Assembly (NCBI GenBank): GCA_937863385.1
Contig: CALMBW010000020.1
Span: 62,001-126,000, forward strand
DNA from: an uncultured Actinomycetes bacterium
GTDB lineage: Bacteria; Actinomycetota; CADDZG01; WHSQ01
Direction: 5' to 3'
Length of the DNA stretch: 64,000 nt
Shown here one piece after another: positions 8,827 through 17,083 of this stretch. A model generated the notes under the pieces. It did no database searches. It was given only the letters and a program-made list of their open reading frames with translations, and was not told where the DNA came from. A program made the translations under genes and the position numbers. Position 1 is the stretch's first letter. Every line of letters starts with the position of its first letter.

Positions 8827-8975
8827 TCATTGGACGAGCATCGGGCACACGATGAGTTCGAAATCGCCACCCTCCCAGTCGTCGAGTGACCTCGACGTCG
8901 CTCCTTGCGGGGTCAGGACGCCGGCGATCAGGCAGTCGGCATCGACCACCAAGGAGAGGGATCGCTGAGTCAGCG
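8827..8975 (-). pseudogene. Truncated PIN-domain toxin remnant
   Basis: Directly after the RHH gene on the same strand, the translation reads LSLVVDADCLIAGVLTPQG, then continues to EGGDFELIVCPMLVQ and a TGA after about 43 residues. This matches the start of PIN-family RNase toxins (hydrophobic-V-x-D-x-x-x-L, then F-E-L-I-V-x-P), which are normally about 130-140 residues. The first metal-binding aspartate remains, but all later acidic residues are missing. A one-base shift at the end would continue NEVLKVG before another stop, consistent with decay by frameshift and deletion against the convergent YchF-like gene. A CTG overlapping the RHH stop, or an internal TTG or GTG, could have been the original start. 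Confidence 0.6.
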
Positions 8976-9197
8976 GGCGGTCTCCCGACGGACCTCGTGA
9001 ACCGCTTCGGAAGCCAGAGTTAGGGCTTCCTCTTCATCGGCCGCGGCCTTGCCACGGATGCGATGGATCACTCCCAGTCCGTCGCGTAGAGCCTCGTCGA
9101 GCACTTCCGACTGCGTTCGACCGGTGCGCGCGGCCCGAACGCGCACGTGGCGCATCAATTCCTCGTCCACGGAGAGCGTGGTCTTGACTCTTGCCAT
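8970..9197 (-). CDS. Ribbon-helix-helix antitoxin-like DNA-binding protein
   Basis: A 75-residue RHH (CopG/VapB-like) protein. MARVKTTLSVDEELMRHVRV gives the DNA-contacting strand plus first helix, and RTGRTQSEVLDEALRDGLG the second; the acidic C-terminal half would be the toxin-binding tail. It is followed by a remnant PIN toxin, so it looks like an orphan antitoxin that may still autoregulate. The ATG at 9197 keeps the full RHH strand; an in-frame GTG at 9218 would add seven residues and coincides with GGAGGTG. Confidence 0.7.
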   Translation of the reverse strand: MARVKTTLSVDEELMRHVRVRAARTGRTQSEVLDEALRDGLGVIHRIRGKAAADEEEALTLASEAVHEVRRETAR

Positions 9198-9214
9198 ATC
9201 GCCATATTGCCGTA
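9191..9214. promoter_or_regulatory. Three tandem 8-bp repeats at the antitoxin start (candidate operator)
   Basis: On the plus strand TTGCCATA, TCGCCATA and TTGCCGTA follow each other without gaps and overlap the start codon of the RHH gene. Closely spaced repeated half-sites are how RHH repressors usually bind their own promoters. Because the repeats overlap the start codon, chance or coding constraint remains possible. Confidence 0.35.
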
Positions 9215-9260
9215 TCACCTCCCACTGGCAAGAGGTTGCGCCTTCCTACGCGCCACGCCG

Positions 9261-11327
9261 CTAGGGCGCGGCGGCAGCGGATCCAGGCGGCCGCCGGGGC
9301 TGCACAGCCGCCTGATGATCGCCGGCTAACTCCGCGCTGAAGAGGGCGGAGCCCACCGCCAGCATCGAGGCGGTCCGCTCCTCGTCGGCCGGCCGGGCGA
9401 TCAGGAAACCCTGTCCGAGCTTGCACCCCATGGACCGGATGCTCATGAGTTGTTCTGTCGTCTCTATGCCCTCTGCGACAGCTTCCAAGCCCAGATCCTG
9501 CGAGAGTGTGACGATGGCGCGAGCAACGGCAGCATCCTGCCCGCCGTGCGCAACACCTTCGACGAACTGCCGGTCGATCTTGACGATATCGAAAGGAAAA
9601 CGGCGGAGGTAGCTAAGCGACGAATAGCCCGTACCGAAATCGTCGATCGCGACGCGGACTCCTACTCCCCGGAGTGTCTCAAGACGGTTGATCACGGTCT
9701 CTGCATCGCTCACAAGAACGGTTTCCGTGATCTCAAGCAAGAGAGCCGTCGGATCGACCCCAGAATCCCTCAGCGCAGCTTCGACATCGGCTTCGAACAC
9801 AGACTCAAGGAGTTGGCGGCCGGACACGTTGACTCCGATCCCTAGATCAGAGTGAAAGGGGAATGCCTCCTGGTATTCGCGCAGCTTTCGACAGGCATGG
9901 TTCAGGACCCAGCGACCGAGTGGAACCACCAGACCAGTCTGCTCCGCCACCTCGATGAAAGCGGACGGCGGCAGAAGACCTCTGGTGGGATGCTGCCATC
10001 GCACCAAGGCCTCAAGTTCGCACACCCTTCCCGTCTCCAGGTCAACGATCGGCTGATAGTGGAGGACGAACTCATCGCGCTGCATCGCGAGTTGAAGATC
10101 CGAGATCAGTTGCCGGCGGGCGATGAGTGAAGCATGCAGCCTCCGGCTGAAGAACCTGTAGCCTCCCGTCCCCTTGCGCTTGGCGGCATACATCGCCAGA
10201 TCTGCTTCCCGTAGCAGCCTTTCGGCCTTCCCTTTCGTGTAGTCGCTAACCGAGATTCCTAGGCTGGCGCCGACCATGACTTCTCTTTCGCCAACCAAGA
10301 CCGGCAGCTTCAGCGCGTGCAGGATGCGGTCGGCGACTTGGGCCACCTCCCGCTGCTCTGACAAGCTCTCGAGCAGGATCGCAAACTCATCCCCACCGAT
10401 CCTTGCCACTGTGTCCTCTGGTCGAACGCATTCTTGTAGGCGCTCCGCCACCTTGATGAGCAAGTCATCACCGGATCCATGTCCGAGACTGTCATTGACC
10501 TCCTTGAAACTATCGAGATCGATGATCAAAACGGCGACCAATTCGGTGTGACGCGACCCGCGCGCAAGCGCCTGCTCGAGCCGAAAGCGGAACAATCTCC
10601 TGTTCGGAAGATTGGTTAGTGCATCGTGGCTCGCCTGCCGGACGAGCTCCTCCTCCAGGATCTTGCGCTCGGTTACGTCACGGATATTGAGGACGAGTCT
10701 CTCTACCTTGGGATCATCGAGGAGATTGGCCACGGTCATCTCCGCATGGCGCCAAGATCCATCCTGGTGCAACCATCTGCATTCGATCAGCGACGAATCC
10801 GTGGGGGATGTAGCCGCGTCGGCGATAGCGGCGAACGCTCGGGGCCAATCATCCGGATGAAGCAGTTCCCGGAGTCCGCGGCCGACCAGATGACCCGGAT
10901 CGTGTCCTAAGACGTGTCTCAACGAAGGGCTCAGGTATCGGATCGATCCGTCGGGTCCGATCACGGTGATGATGTCCGAGGAGTTGCGAACCAAGGCGTC
11001 GAAGTCTTCGCCCTGATCTTTGGGGAAGAGCACGCTGCGCATCATCAGAGTCGCGACCGCAACGATCGATACGGCCACGAACTCCACCACGACCGCAGCA
11101 ATCAACGACTCGCTCGCGTTCAGGAGAGCTGCTGCCCCCACAGCGACCGCGACAACCACAACGCACAGGAGACCCCCGCTCACCCATGGAGAGATGATCC
11201 TGCCGGCGTTCGCTGACGCCACGAAAGACCCGGAACTTGCACGCGCCTCGATCCCGGTCACAGTCGCACTTGCTTCGTCGTCCAGCGGAGGTGGACGCGG
11301 TCGGTCTGGCTCGTTCACAGTCCCCAT
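9261..11327 (-). CDS. Membrane-anchored PAS-GGDEF-EAL cyclic di-GMP protein
   Basis: A 688-residue signalling protein with both cyclic di-GMP synthesis (GGDEF) and hydrolysis (EAL) domains. It has two transmembrane helices within about residues 37-95, a PAS domain (about 105-225), GGDEF at 311-315 preceded by an RPED inhibitory site five residues earlier, and EAL at 439-441. The EAL domain keeps ELEALVRW, DDFGTGYSS, KIDRQFV and AVAEGIET, so both domains look catalytically competent. A YajQ cyclic di-GMP-binding homologue is encoded about 32 kb away. It is transcribed in the same direction as the upstream subtilase, from which a terminator separates it. Confidence 0.93.
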   Translation of the reverse strand: MGTVNEPDRPRPPPLDDEASATVTGIEARASSGSFVASANAGRIISPWVSGGLLCVVVVAVAVGAAALLNASESLIAAVVVEFVAVSIVAVATLMMRSVLFPKDQGEDFDALVRNSSDIITVIGPDGSIRYLSPSLRHVLGHDPGHLVGRGLRELLHPDDWPRAFAAIADAATSPTDSSLIECRWLHQDGSWRHAEMTVANLLDDPKVERLVLNIRDVTERKILEEELVRQASHDALTNLPNRRLFRFRLEQALARGSRHTELVAVLIIDLDSFKEVNDSLGHGSGDDLLIKVAERLQECVRPEDTVARIGGDEFAILLESLSEQREVAQVADRILHALKLPVLVGEREVMVGASLGISVSDYTKGKAERLLREADLAMYAAKRKGTGGYRFFSRRLHASLIARRQLISDLQLAMQRDEFVLHYQPIVDLETGRVCELEALVRWQHPTRGLLPPSAFIEVAEQTGLVVPLGRWVLNHACRKLREYQEAFPFHSDLGIGVNVSGRQLLESVFEADVEAALRDSGVDPTALLLEITETVLVSDAETVINRLETLRGVGVRVAIDDFGTGYSSLSYLRRFPFDIVKIDRQFVEGVAHGGQDAAVARAIVTLSQDLGLEAVAEGIETTEQLMSIRSMGCKLGQGFLIARPADEERTASMLAVGSALFSAELAGDHQAAVQPRRPPGSAAAAP

Positions 11328-11567
11328 CCCCTGGTGGGTTGACGTTCACCGCGATATTCACACATTCGCACATAAGTGCCCAGAACAGACGATCGCTTCC
11401 GACATCGGCTCGGACCGGCCGCCAGAGGCCAAGGTACGTGCTCGGTACCTCGCGGTCGGAGCGGTGATCAGTGATCGTCACCGGGCTTCTGTTGGTTCCG
11501 GCCGTGCGTTCCCTCTATCCGGGGTAGCCCTTCACCCGAAGAGTTCGTGTTCAGCCTGGGGCTTAAA
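11328..11567 (-). other. 240-base leader upstream of the GGDEF-EAL gene, no gene seen
   Basis: This gap holds no convincing coding region. It contains GC-rich inverted segments on the minus strand (for example CCGGAACC with GGGTGAAGGG upstream, and a partly palindromic GGTGACGATCAC/TGATCACC). I compared it by eye with cyclic di-GMP and cyclic di-AMP riboswitch patterns and found no convincing match. Confidence 0.3.
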
Positions 11568-11599
11568 CCGAGCCGCCACGAAAGTGAGTGAAGGCTCGG
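11568..11599 (-). terminator. Hairpin after the first subtilase gene
   Basis: Starting three bases after the subtilase stop codon, the minus strand forms CCGAGCC...GGCTCGG, a perfect 7-bp stem with a further CAC/GTG pairing inside the loop, followed by TTTAA. This fits an intrinsic terminator separating the subtilase from the GGDEF-EAL gene. Confidence 0.6.
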
Positions 11600-11602
11600 A
11601 CG

Positions 11603-14050
11603 TTAGGTCTGGTAGGTGTTCGAAGCTGATGTGAAGTTGGCGTTACCGGAATAGATCGCCTCGAAGAGGAAGTGATCGCCCCTGTAAGTATTCGGCGGCG
11701 CGACGCTGAGGGCTCCCTGGCCATCGGTGACACCTCGGCCCACTTCGACCCCGTCGACGAAGAACACGACTTCCATCCCACTTAGAGCGCCACCGTCTTC
11801 TGTCAGCGTCACGTTCATGCGCCGGTTCTTGCCCTTACCCGAGACATCGAAAGTAAGGATCGAATCCTCTTTCTCCAAGGTGAATCCGGTGACGAGGTTC
11901 GAAGCTTCATAAGTGTCTTCGAGACCCGCATACTCGACGCTCAGCGCGTAGGACCCGGGTTCAAGATCGATGGTCTCGGTGACCGACGCCACCCCATCGA
12001 GACCCGTGAGTGCAGTCCACGACAACGAGTCCTCGGCGTCGGACAGTCCGAAGACGACCTCGGCCCCCGCGATGGGCAAGCCGTTCTCGTCCGTGAGCTG
12101 GGCTGCAAACGTCGACGAGTCACCGTACTGACCGGACGTGGCATTCGCATCGGTGAACCCCAATGAGGTGGCCAGTGCCGCGGCCGGAGCCTCGATCGAA
12201 CCGACCGCAGCCAACGCGTTGAGACGTCCGTAGCCGGAGACTGGGTCGTAGCCCGGCGTATACAGATCATCGGCACTGCCGATGATGGCATCGATCACGG
12301 CCCTGGCGTTCTCGGCCGACCGTGTGCCGCCCAGTCGCTCGTACACCAGAGCCGCAGCACCGGCGACGTGAGGTGACGCCATCGAGGTTCCGGCGATAGC
12401 GGAGTAACCCACGTCGCCACAAGTGTCGTTGCTGCGGAGCCAGGTCGAGAGGATCTCCTCGTCGTGCTGCTGGCAGAAGATCTGGCCGAGCGTCCCCGCT
12501 CCCCCCGGAGCCAGCAGACCCGGGCCGACGGTCTCGTCTCCATCGGGTTTAGCGGGGAAGTTCCCGTACCAGGAGTTGAGGTCACGGGTATCCGAGGCTC
12601 CGACACAGATCACATCCTCAGCCGTCGCGGGGATAGCACACAGCGGGAAGGTCTCGTTGCCGGCCGCAGCAACCACCACCACGCCCTGGGAGCGGGCGTA
12701 CTCGATCGCTTCATTGACCTCTGGGAACAGCGGCTCCACGACCTCGACCCCAGTCAACGCCGACGGCCAGCCAAGCGACATATTGATCACATGCGCTCCG
12801 GCATCGGTTGCGTGACGGATCCCGTCGGCCAGTTGATCGGCGGTGCCGCTGCCTTCCGCATCCAAGACCCGCACGGGGATGATCGTCGAGTCGGGGGCAA
12901 CCCCGGCGACGCCGACACCGTTGTTGGTGCATGCGCCGATGATCCCGGCGACGTGAGTCCCGTGACCGTTCTGGTCGTTAGCCACCGTGTCGCCTTCGAC
13001 CAGGTCGGCGCCCGCCGCCAGGTCGATCTTGCCATCACAAGACAGGTCCGGATGAGGGTCCGACCCGCTTCCGACGTCGATACCCGAGTCGAGAACGGCG
13101 ACCCGTACCCCACACCCGGTCACGCCATACTGAGCCCAGGTTTCAGGAGCCTTGACCTTGCGCAGACCCCACTGCCCGCCGTTCGTCCCACCAAGCAGGT
13201 CTTCTCCAGAGAACAGCGGATCGTTAGGTGTTGCTTCGTAAGAAGCACAGGAAGCGTTGCCTCCGCCACCACCACCACCGCCGCCACCACCGGTGTCGCA
13301 GGCGTCTCCGATCCCATCAGAGTCGGAGTCTTCTTGTCCGGGATTGGAAACGCTCGGGCAGTTGTCGGTCGCGTCATCGACGCCGTCACCGTCGGAATCG
13401 GTCCCTCCACCAGATCCACCACCACCATTGATGGAGAACCCGGAGGGGTAGTCGATGGAGTCGTACACGATGTAGCTGCCTGCCTCTTCATCGAGGAACG
13501 CACCGGCGATCGAGATCGTCACAGGTTGTCCGGCCGGGTCGATGGCGAGAGGGACTTCGTTACCCGCAGCGTCCAGCATCGTGGTGTAAGTCTTGGTGAA
13601 ACGGCTCGGCACATCCCCGATCTGAGGTTCGATCGTTTGCGACAGAGTGGGCAGTTTGAACGGGGTGGCTCCCACCCAGATGGTCGGCTTGTAATTCGCC
13701 TCGCCGAGAAGATCCCCGACCGGTGTTTTCGCCCAGAAGTCCAACGTGAAGCTTGTGATCGTCGTGTCCACCTGACCGAACCAGTTCGGGTCATAGAGGG
13801 CATTGGGTCCTCCGTTGCCGAGGAGGGGCACGTCGTTGAACTGGGAGGAGGTCTCAAAGGTGGGGAAGCTCTGATCGAACGTGTTCGAGCCATCCAGCAC
13901 GTCTGTGTTTCCAAGACCACTCACGGAATGGAAATAGAAGGTAGGGCCGGCAGCGGGTTCGACCTGGGCGGTGGCGGGGACGACGAAGGTTCCCAGCAAC
14001 ACGACGGTGGATAGGAGCGCGAGCCAGGTCGCCCGGCGAGAGATCGACAT
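11603..14050 (-). CDS. Secreted subtilisin-like (S8) serine protease with calcium-type repeats and Ig-like tail
   Basis: An 815-residue exported protease. A signal peptide (LALLSTVVLLGTFVVPATA) is followed by a beta-rich N-terminal region, thrombospondin type 3-like Ca-binding repeats (DSDGDGVDDATDNCP and DSDSDGIGDACD), and a polyglycine linker. The S8 domain has D321 in VLDSGID, H363 in NGHGTHVAG and S556 in GTSMASPHVAG. The C-terminal third looks like one or two Ig-like beta domains ending without a wall-anchor motif. The start at 14050 has TTGGAGGAC at good spacing; a longer in-frame extension lacks a ribosome site. The roughly 220 bases upstream show no gene. Confidence 0.92.
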   Translation of the reverse strand: MSISRRATWLALLSTVVLLGTFVVPATAQVEPAAGPTFYFHSVSGLGNTDVLDGSNTFDQSFPTFETSSQFNDVPLLGNGGPNALYDPNWFGQVDTTITSFTLDFWAKTPVGDLLGEANYKPTIWVGATPFKLPTLSQTIEPQIGDVPSRFTKTYTTMLDAAGNEVPLAIDPAGQPVTISIAGAFLDEEAGSYIVYDSIDYPSGFSINGGGGSGGGTDSDGDGVDDATDNCPSVSNPGQEDSDSDGIGDACDTGGGGGGGGGGGNASCASYEATPNDPLFSGEDLLGGTNGGQWGLRKVKAPETWAQYGVTGCGVRVAVLDSGIDVGSGSDPHPDLSCDGKIDLAAGADLVEGDTVANDQNGHGTHVAGIIGACTNNGVGVAGVAPDSTIIPVRVLDAEGSGTADQLADGIRHATDAGAHVINMSLGWPSALTGVEVVEPLFPEVNEAIEYARSQGVVVVAAAGNETFPLCAIPATAEDVICVGASDTRDLNSWYGNFPAKPDGDETVGPGLLAPGGAGTLGQIFCQQHDEEILSTWLRSNDTCGDVGYSAIAGTSMASPHVAGAAALVYERLGGTRSAENARAVIDAIIGSADDLYTPGYDPVSGYGRLNALAAVGSIEAPAAALATSLGFTDANATSGQYGDSSTFAAQLTDENGLPIAGAEVVFGLSDAEDSLSWTALTGLDGVASVTETIDLEPGSYALSVEYAGLEDTYEASNLVTGFTLEKEDSILTFDVSGKGKNRRMNVTLTEDGGALSGMEVVFFVDGVEVGRGVTDGQGALSVAPPNTYRGDHFLFEAIYSGNANFTSASNTYQT

Positions 14051-14272
14051 CGATGTCCTCCAAGGATTCTCCCGATCCAGCCCTCCCGGATCGAGTCGCT
14101 TGGGGGGATTCGCCCTTTTCGCCCAGAATCCCTGCAAAGCAAAGCAAGTTACTCAGATGACGGTCCGCCACGCTAACGAAGGTCGACGAAGCGGCCCAGC
14201 GGTTGGCTACACATGGGAAGCTTGCTCGCGGCCCGCCCGACGACCCGCATGACCAGCGACGAAAGGCACCGC

Positions 14273-14752
14273 ATGGACGAGACACCTGCGCCATCGCAAG
14301 GAAAGGGACCGGTTCCCTTCCCGCCCCCCGCCATCTACGTCACGGGCCTGTTGCTGGGGATCATCGTTGAATCGATCGAGCCCTCCCCCGCCTTGCATCC
14401 GGCGATAACGATCCCCGCTGCAGCGATATGTCTCGGCCTGGCGATCTATCTGGATGGCTCTGCAAGCAAGCGCTTCATCAGGAACAAGACCGCGATGATC
14501 CCGTGGAAGCCCGCAAGCGCCTTGGTCACCGACGGTCCCTACCGGTTCACCCGCAACCCGATGTATCTAGGGATGGTGTTCCTGTACTCCGGCCTGGCCT
14601 TCTCGTTCGGGCTGCTGTGGGCATTCGTCTTCTTGCCCGTAGTCATCCTGCTGATAGATAGAACGGTGATAGCACGCGAGGAACCTTATCTAGAGCGCCT
14701 CTTCGGAGAGGGATACCTCAACTACAAGGCCCGGGTCAGGCGCTGGATCTAG
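14273..14752 (+). CDS. Isoprenylcysteine carboxyl methyltransferase-like membrane protein
   Basis: A 159-residue protein with about four transmembrane helices, of the ICMT/phospholipid methyltransferase-like family. The diagnostic block is LVTDGPYRFTRNPMYLGMVF, followed by a C-terminal E-E-P-Y-L-E-R-L-F-G-E-x-Y-x-x-Y-K-x-R-V-R-R-W end. These use S-adenosylmethionine in characterised members; the bacterial substrate is unknown. The start at 14273 is favoured by GAAAGG six bases upstream; an ATG at 14249 is possible. Confidence 0.82.
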   Translation: MDETPAPSQGKGPVPFPPPAIYVTGLLLGIIVESIEPSPALHPAITIPAAAICLGLAIYLDGSASKRFIRNKTAMIPWKPASALVTDGPYRFTRNPMYLGMVFLYSGLAFSFGLLWAFVFLPVVILLIDRTVIAREEPYLERLFGEGYLNYKARVRRWI

Positions 14753-14795
14753 ATCACGCCTCGTCCTGTTAACCGGTGGGTCGTAGATTCGGGTC

Positions 14796-16109
14796 ATGAC
14801 TGACATCGCGTACACGGCAAGGGACGGGGTCAACCTCGCATACCGGGTTACCGGGCAAGGACCTCCCGACGTGGTGTTCGTTCCGATGTGGTTCTCGAAT
14901 CTAGACATCCTCCTAGAGTCTCCGTCGATCTCTCAAGGCGTAGACGGTTTCACATCGGTCGGCCGGCTCGTTCTGTGGGACCGGCGCGGTTCGGGATTGT
15001 CCGATCGTGGTGTCGAGCCCGCCGGCCTCGACGAACATGCCTTGGATCTGATCGCGGTGATGGACGCTGCCGGGGCGGAAGATCCGGCACTGTTCGGATT
15101 CAATGAGTCGGGGATCTTGGCTGCCTATGCCGCCGCACGTTTCCCGGACAGAGTCTCGAAGCTCGTCCTGTACGGCACCTACGCCACGACCCTGCAGCAG
15201 GACGACTACCCATGGGCGCCGCCGGAGGAAGAGCGCGCCTTGCAGGTTCAGTGGGTGACCAACGAGTGGGGGGCTCGGGATGCTGCGACGATGATGATGG
15301 CAGGAGGCAACGAACGGGACGTGCAGTGGGCCATGCGATGGATGCGAAATTCCGTCAGCCGTGACCGTCTGAAGGCTACTTACGACATGCTCGCTACCTA
15401 CGATGTTCGCGAGATGTTGACGGACATCAAGTGCCCGACGCTCGTTCTACACCGTCGCGACGACCTCAACGTCCCTGCGGCCAACGGCCGTTACATCGCA
15501 TCCAAGATTCCCGGTGCCCGCTACGTCGAGTTCCCAGGCTTCGAGCACTCGCCGTTCCTCGGAGATTGGGACACGATCGCCGGCGAGATCGAAGAGTTCC
15601 TCACGGGAAAGAGAAGGCCTCGGTTCAGTGACCGGGTCTTGGCCACGATCATGTTCACCGACATCGTGTCGTCGACCGAACAAGCTGCGCGCTTGGGTGA
15701 TGCCCGTTGGCGAACGATGCTCGATTCCTACGACGGTGTGGTTCGCAAGCAACTCGAACGGTTCGGCGGCCGCATGATCAAGTTCACCGGGGACGGCTCA
15801 TTGGTAACTTTCGATAGCCCGGCCCGGGCTATCCGCTGCGCTGCTGCGGTCCGAGATGAGCTGGGCGAGCTAGGCATCGAGGTCCGCTGTGGTGTTCACA
15901 CCGGCGAGGTCGAGCTGCGCGGCGATGATGTCGGAGGCATCGCCGTGCACATCGCCGCTCGCGTCATGGACCTTGCCACCTCAGGCGAGGTCCTAGTGTC
16001 GGCCGCGGTTCCGGCGCTCACAACAGGATCGGATGTCACCTTCGAAGAACGTGGCTCCCACCAACTCCGGGGTGTCGAGGGCGAGTGGAAGATCTACGCC
16101 GCAACCTGA
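14796..16109 (+). CDS. Alpha/beta hydrolase fold fused to class III adenylate/guanylate cyclase
   Basis: A 437-residue two-domain signalling protein with no membrane segment. Residues 1-270 form an alpha/beta hydrolase fold; residues 280-437 form a class III nucleotidyl cyclase. The cyclase keeps both metal aspartates, D289 in MFTDIVSST and D333 in KFTGDGSLVTF, and the transition-state arginine R389 in VHIAAR. In the hydrolase domain the nucleophile elbow reads GFNESG, so Asn (N103) stands where Ser is expected. The hydrolase part is therefore probably a sensor rather than an enzyme. A 51-bp palindromic repeat follows the gene. Confidence 0.88.
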   Translation: MTDIAYTARDGVNLAYRVTGQGPPDVVFVPMWFSNLDILLESPSISQGVDGFTSVGRLVLWDRRGSGLSDRGVEPAGLDEHALDLIAVMDAAGAEDPALFGFNESGILAAYAAARFPDRVSKLVLYGTYATTLQQDDYPWAPPEEERALQVQWVTNEWGARDAATMMMAGGNERDVQWAMRWMRNSVSRDRLKATYDMLATYDVREMLTDIKCPTLVLHRRDDLNVPAANGRYIASKIPGARYVEFPGFEHSPFLGDWDTIAGEIEEFLTGKRRPRFSDRVLATIMFTDIVSSTEQAARLGDARWRTMLDSYDGVVRKQLERFGGRMIKFTGDGSLVTFDSPARAIRCAAAVRDELGELGIEVRCGVHTGEVELRGDDVGGIAVHIAARVMDLATSGEVLVSAAVPALTTGSDVTFEERGSHQLRGVEGEWKIYAAT

Positions 16110-16115
16110 CCCAGT

Positions 16116-16166
16116 CGTTCTGTTAACAGATCCCGCCAACAGTTGGCCGTTTTGGTTAACAGAACG
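16116..16166. repeat. 51-bp palindromic intergenic repeat, copy 1
   Basis: Starts CGTTCTGTTAAC and ends GTTAACAGAACG, so the outer arms are perfectly complementary over 12 bases, with an inner palindrome GCCAACAGTTGGC. A second copy with 47 of 51 identical bases lies at 36054-36104. Here it sits between two convergent genes, where it could act as a bidirectional transcription stop. It resembles REP-type elements. Confidence 0.8.
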
Positions 16167-16169
16167 GAG

Positions 16170-17069
16170 TTAGAGGATGCGTTCACCTAGTGCGGAGGCG
16201 ACCAGCTCGACCGCTAGTTGGCCGGTGATATCCGCGTGGTCGAGGATCGGGTTCACCTCCACCACCTCGATCGACGTGAGGGCCTGTGACTCGGCCAGGA
16301 TCTCCATCGCGAGATGAGCCTCGCGGTAGCTGAGACCTCCCTTTACGGGCGTGCCGACCCCCGGCGCGATCTCTGGGTCACACACGTCCACGTCAAGAGA
16401 AAGGTGCACGAATCCTGGCCCTCCCACAACCTCCAAAGCTTCGTGCATCACGGCGTCGACCCCACGCTTGTCGATCTCGTGCATCGTGAAAGCAGTGATG
16501 CCCTGGCTGCGGATCAGGTCTTTCTCGCCGGGGTCGAGCGAGCGAACGCCGACCAGCGCGACCCTCTTTGGGTCAACCCACGGCGGCGCGCCCAGACCAT
16601 CCAGATCGAAGCCGCACACACCGAGCGCGGCGGCCAAAGGCATCCCGTGGACGTTGCCGGTTGGGGAACTGCCGGGGGTGTTCAGGTCGCCGTGGGCATC
16701 GACCCACAGGACGCCACCCGTCCCACTAGCGCGGTGGAGCCCGGCGAGCGTCCCCATCGCTATGGAATGGTCTCCGCCCAGAACGAGTGGGATGGCACCA
16801 GCCTTCGTGATCTCGGAAACGTGCGTAGCGATCTTCGAGCAGGCCGCGAGGATCTCAGGGAGATAGCGAGCATGCTCGTCGGCAACCGACGCTATCTCGG
16901 CGATCTCCACAAGCACGTTTCCGTGATCGCGAACCCCATAACCGAGCTTAGCGATGCGATCATCGAGTCCCGAATAGCGCAAAGCACTCGGACCCATATC
17001 GACACCTCGCCGAGAGGCACCGAGATCGAGTGCAGCACCGAGTATCGCAACCTGTCGTTTCTGATCCAT
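16170..17069 (-). CDS. rocF: Arginase / ureohydrolase family
   Basis: A 299-residue manganese-dependent ureohydrolase converting arginine to ornithine and urea. Metal-site motifs are complete: GGDHSIAMG, WVDAHGDLNTPGSSPTGNVH followed by GMP, and SLDVDVCDP. The N-S/T-x-S-G-N-x-H-G-M-P form favours arginase over agmatinase or formimidoylglutamase. No urease genes are in the window. It is divergent from the downstream SDR gene, with 14 bases between the two start codons, so their promoters must overlap coding or be very compact. Confidence 0.88.
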   Translation of the reverse strand: MDQKRQVAILGAALDLGASRRGVDMGPSALRYSGLDDRIAKLGYGVRDHGNVLVEIAEIASVADEHARYLPEILAACSKIATHVSEITKAGAIPLVLGGDHSIAMGTLAGLHRASGTGGVLWVDAHGDLNTPGSSPTGNVHGMPLAAALGVCGFDLDGLGAPPWVDPKRVALVGVRSLDPGEKDLIRSQGITAFTMHEIDKRGVDAVMHEALEVVGGPGFVHLSLDVDVCDPEIAPGVGTPVKGGLSYREAHLAMEILAESQALTSIEVVEVNPILDHADITGQLAVELVASALGERIL

Positions 17070-17083
17070 GCAAGCATGGTGGC

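Noticed and set aside
11480-11545. Possible cyclic di-AMP or cyclic di-GMP riboswitch before the GGDEF-EAL gene
   Set aside because: Only scattered similarity (GGGTGAAGGG, CCGGAACC) without the required core segments and pairing.
12464-14014. A 516-codon open frame on the plus strand opposite the first subtilase
   Set aside because: It is an antisense shadow of a high-GC gene with clear S8 motifs, and its translation has no recognisable domain or ribosome site.
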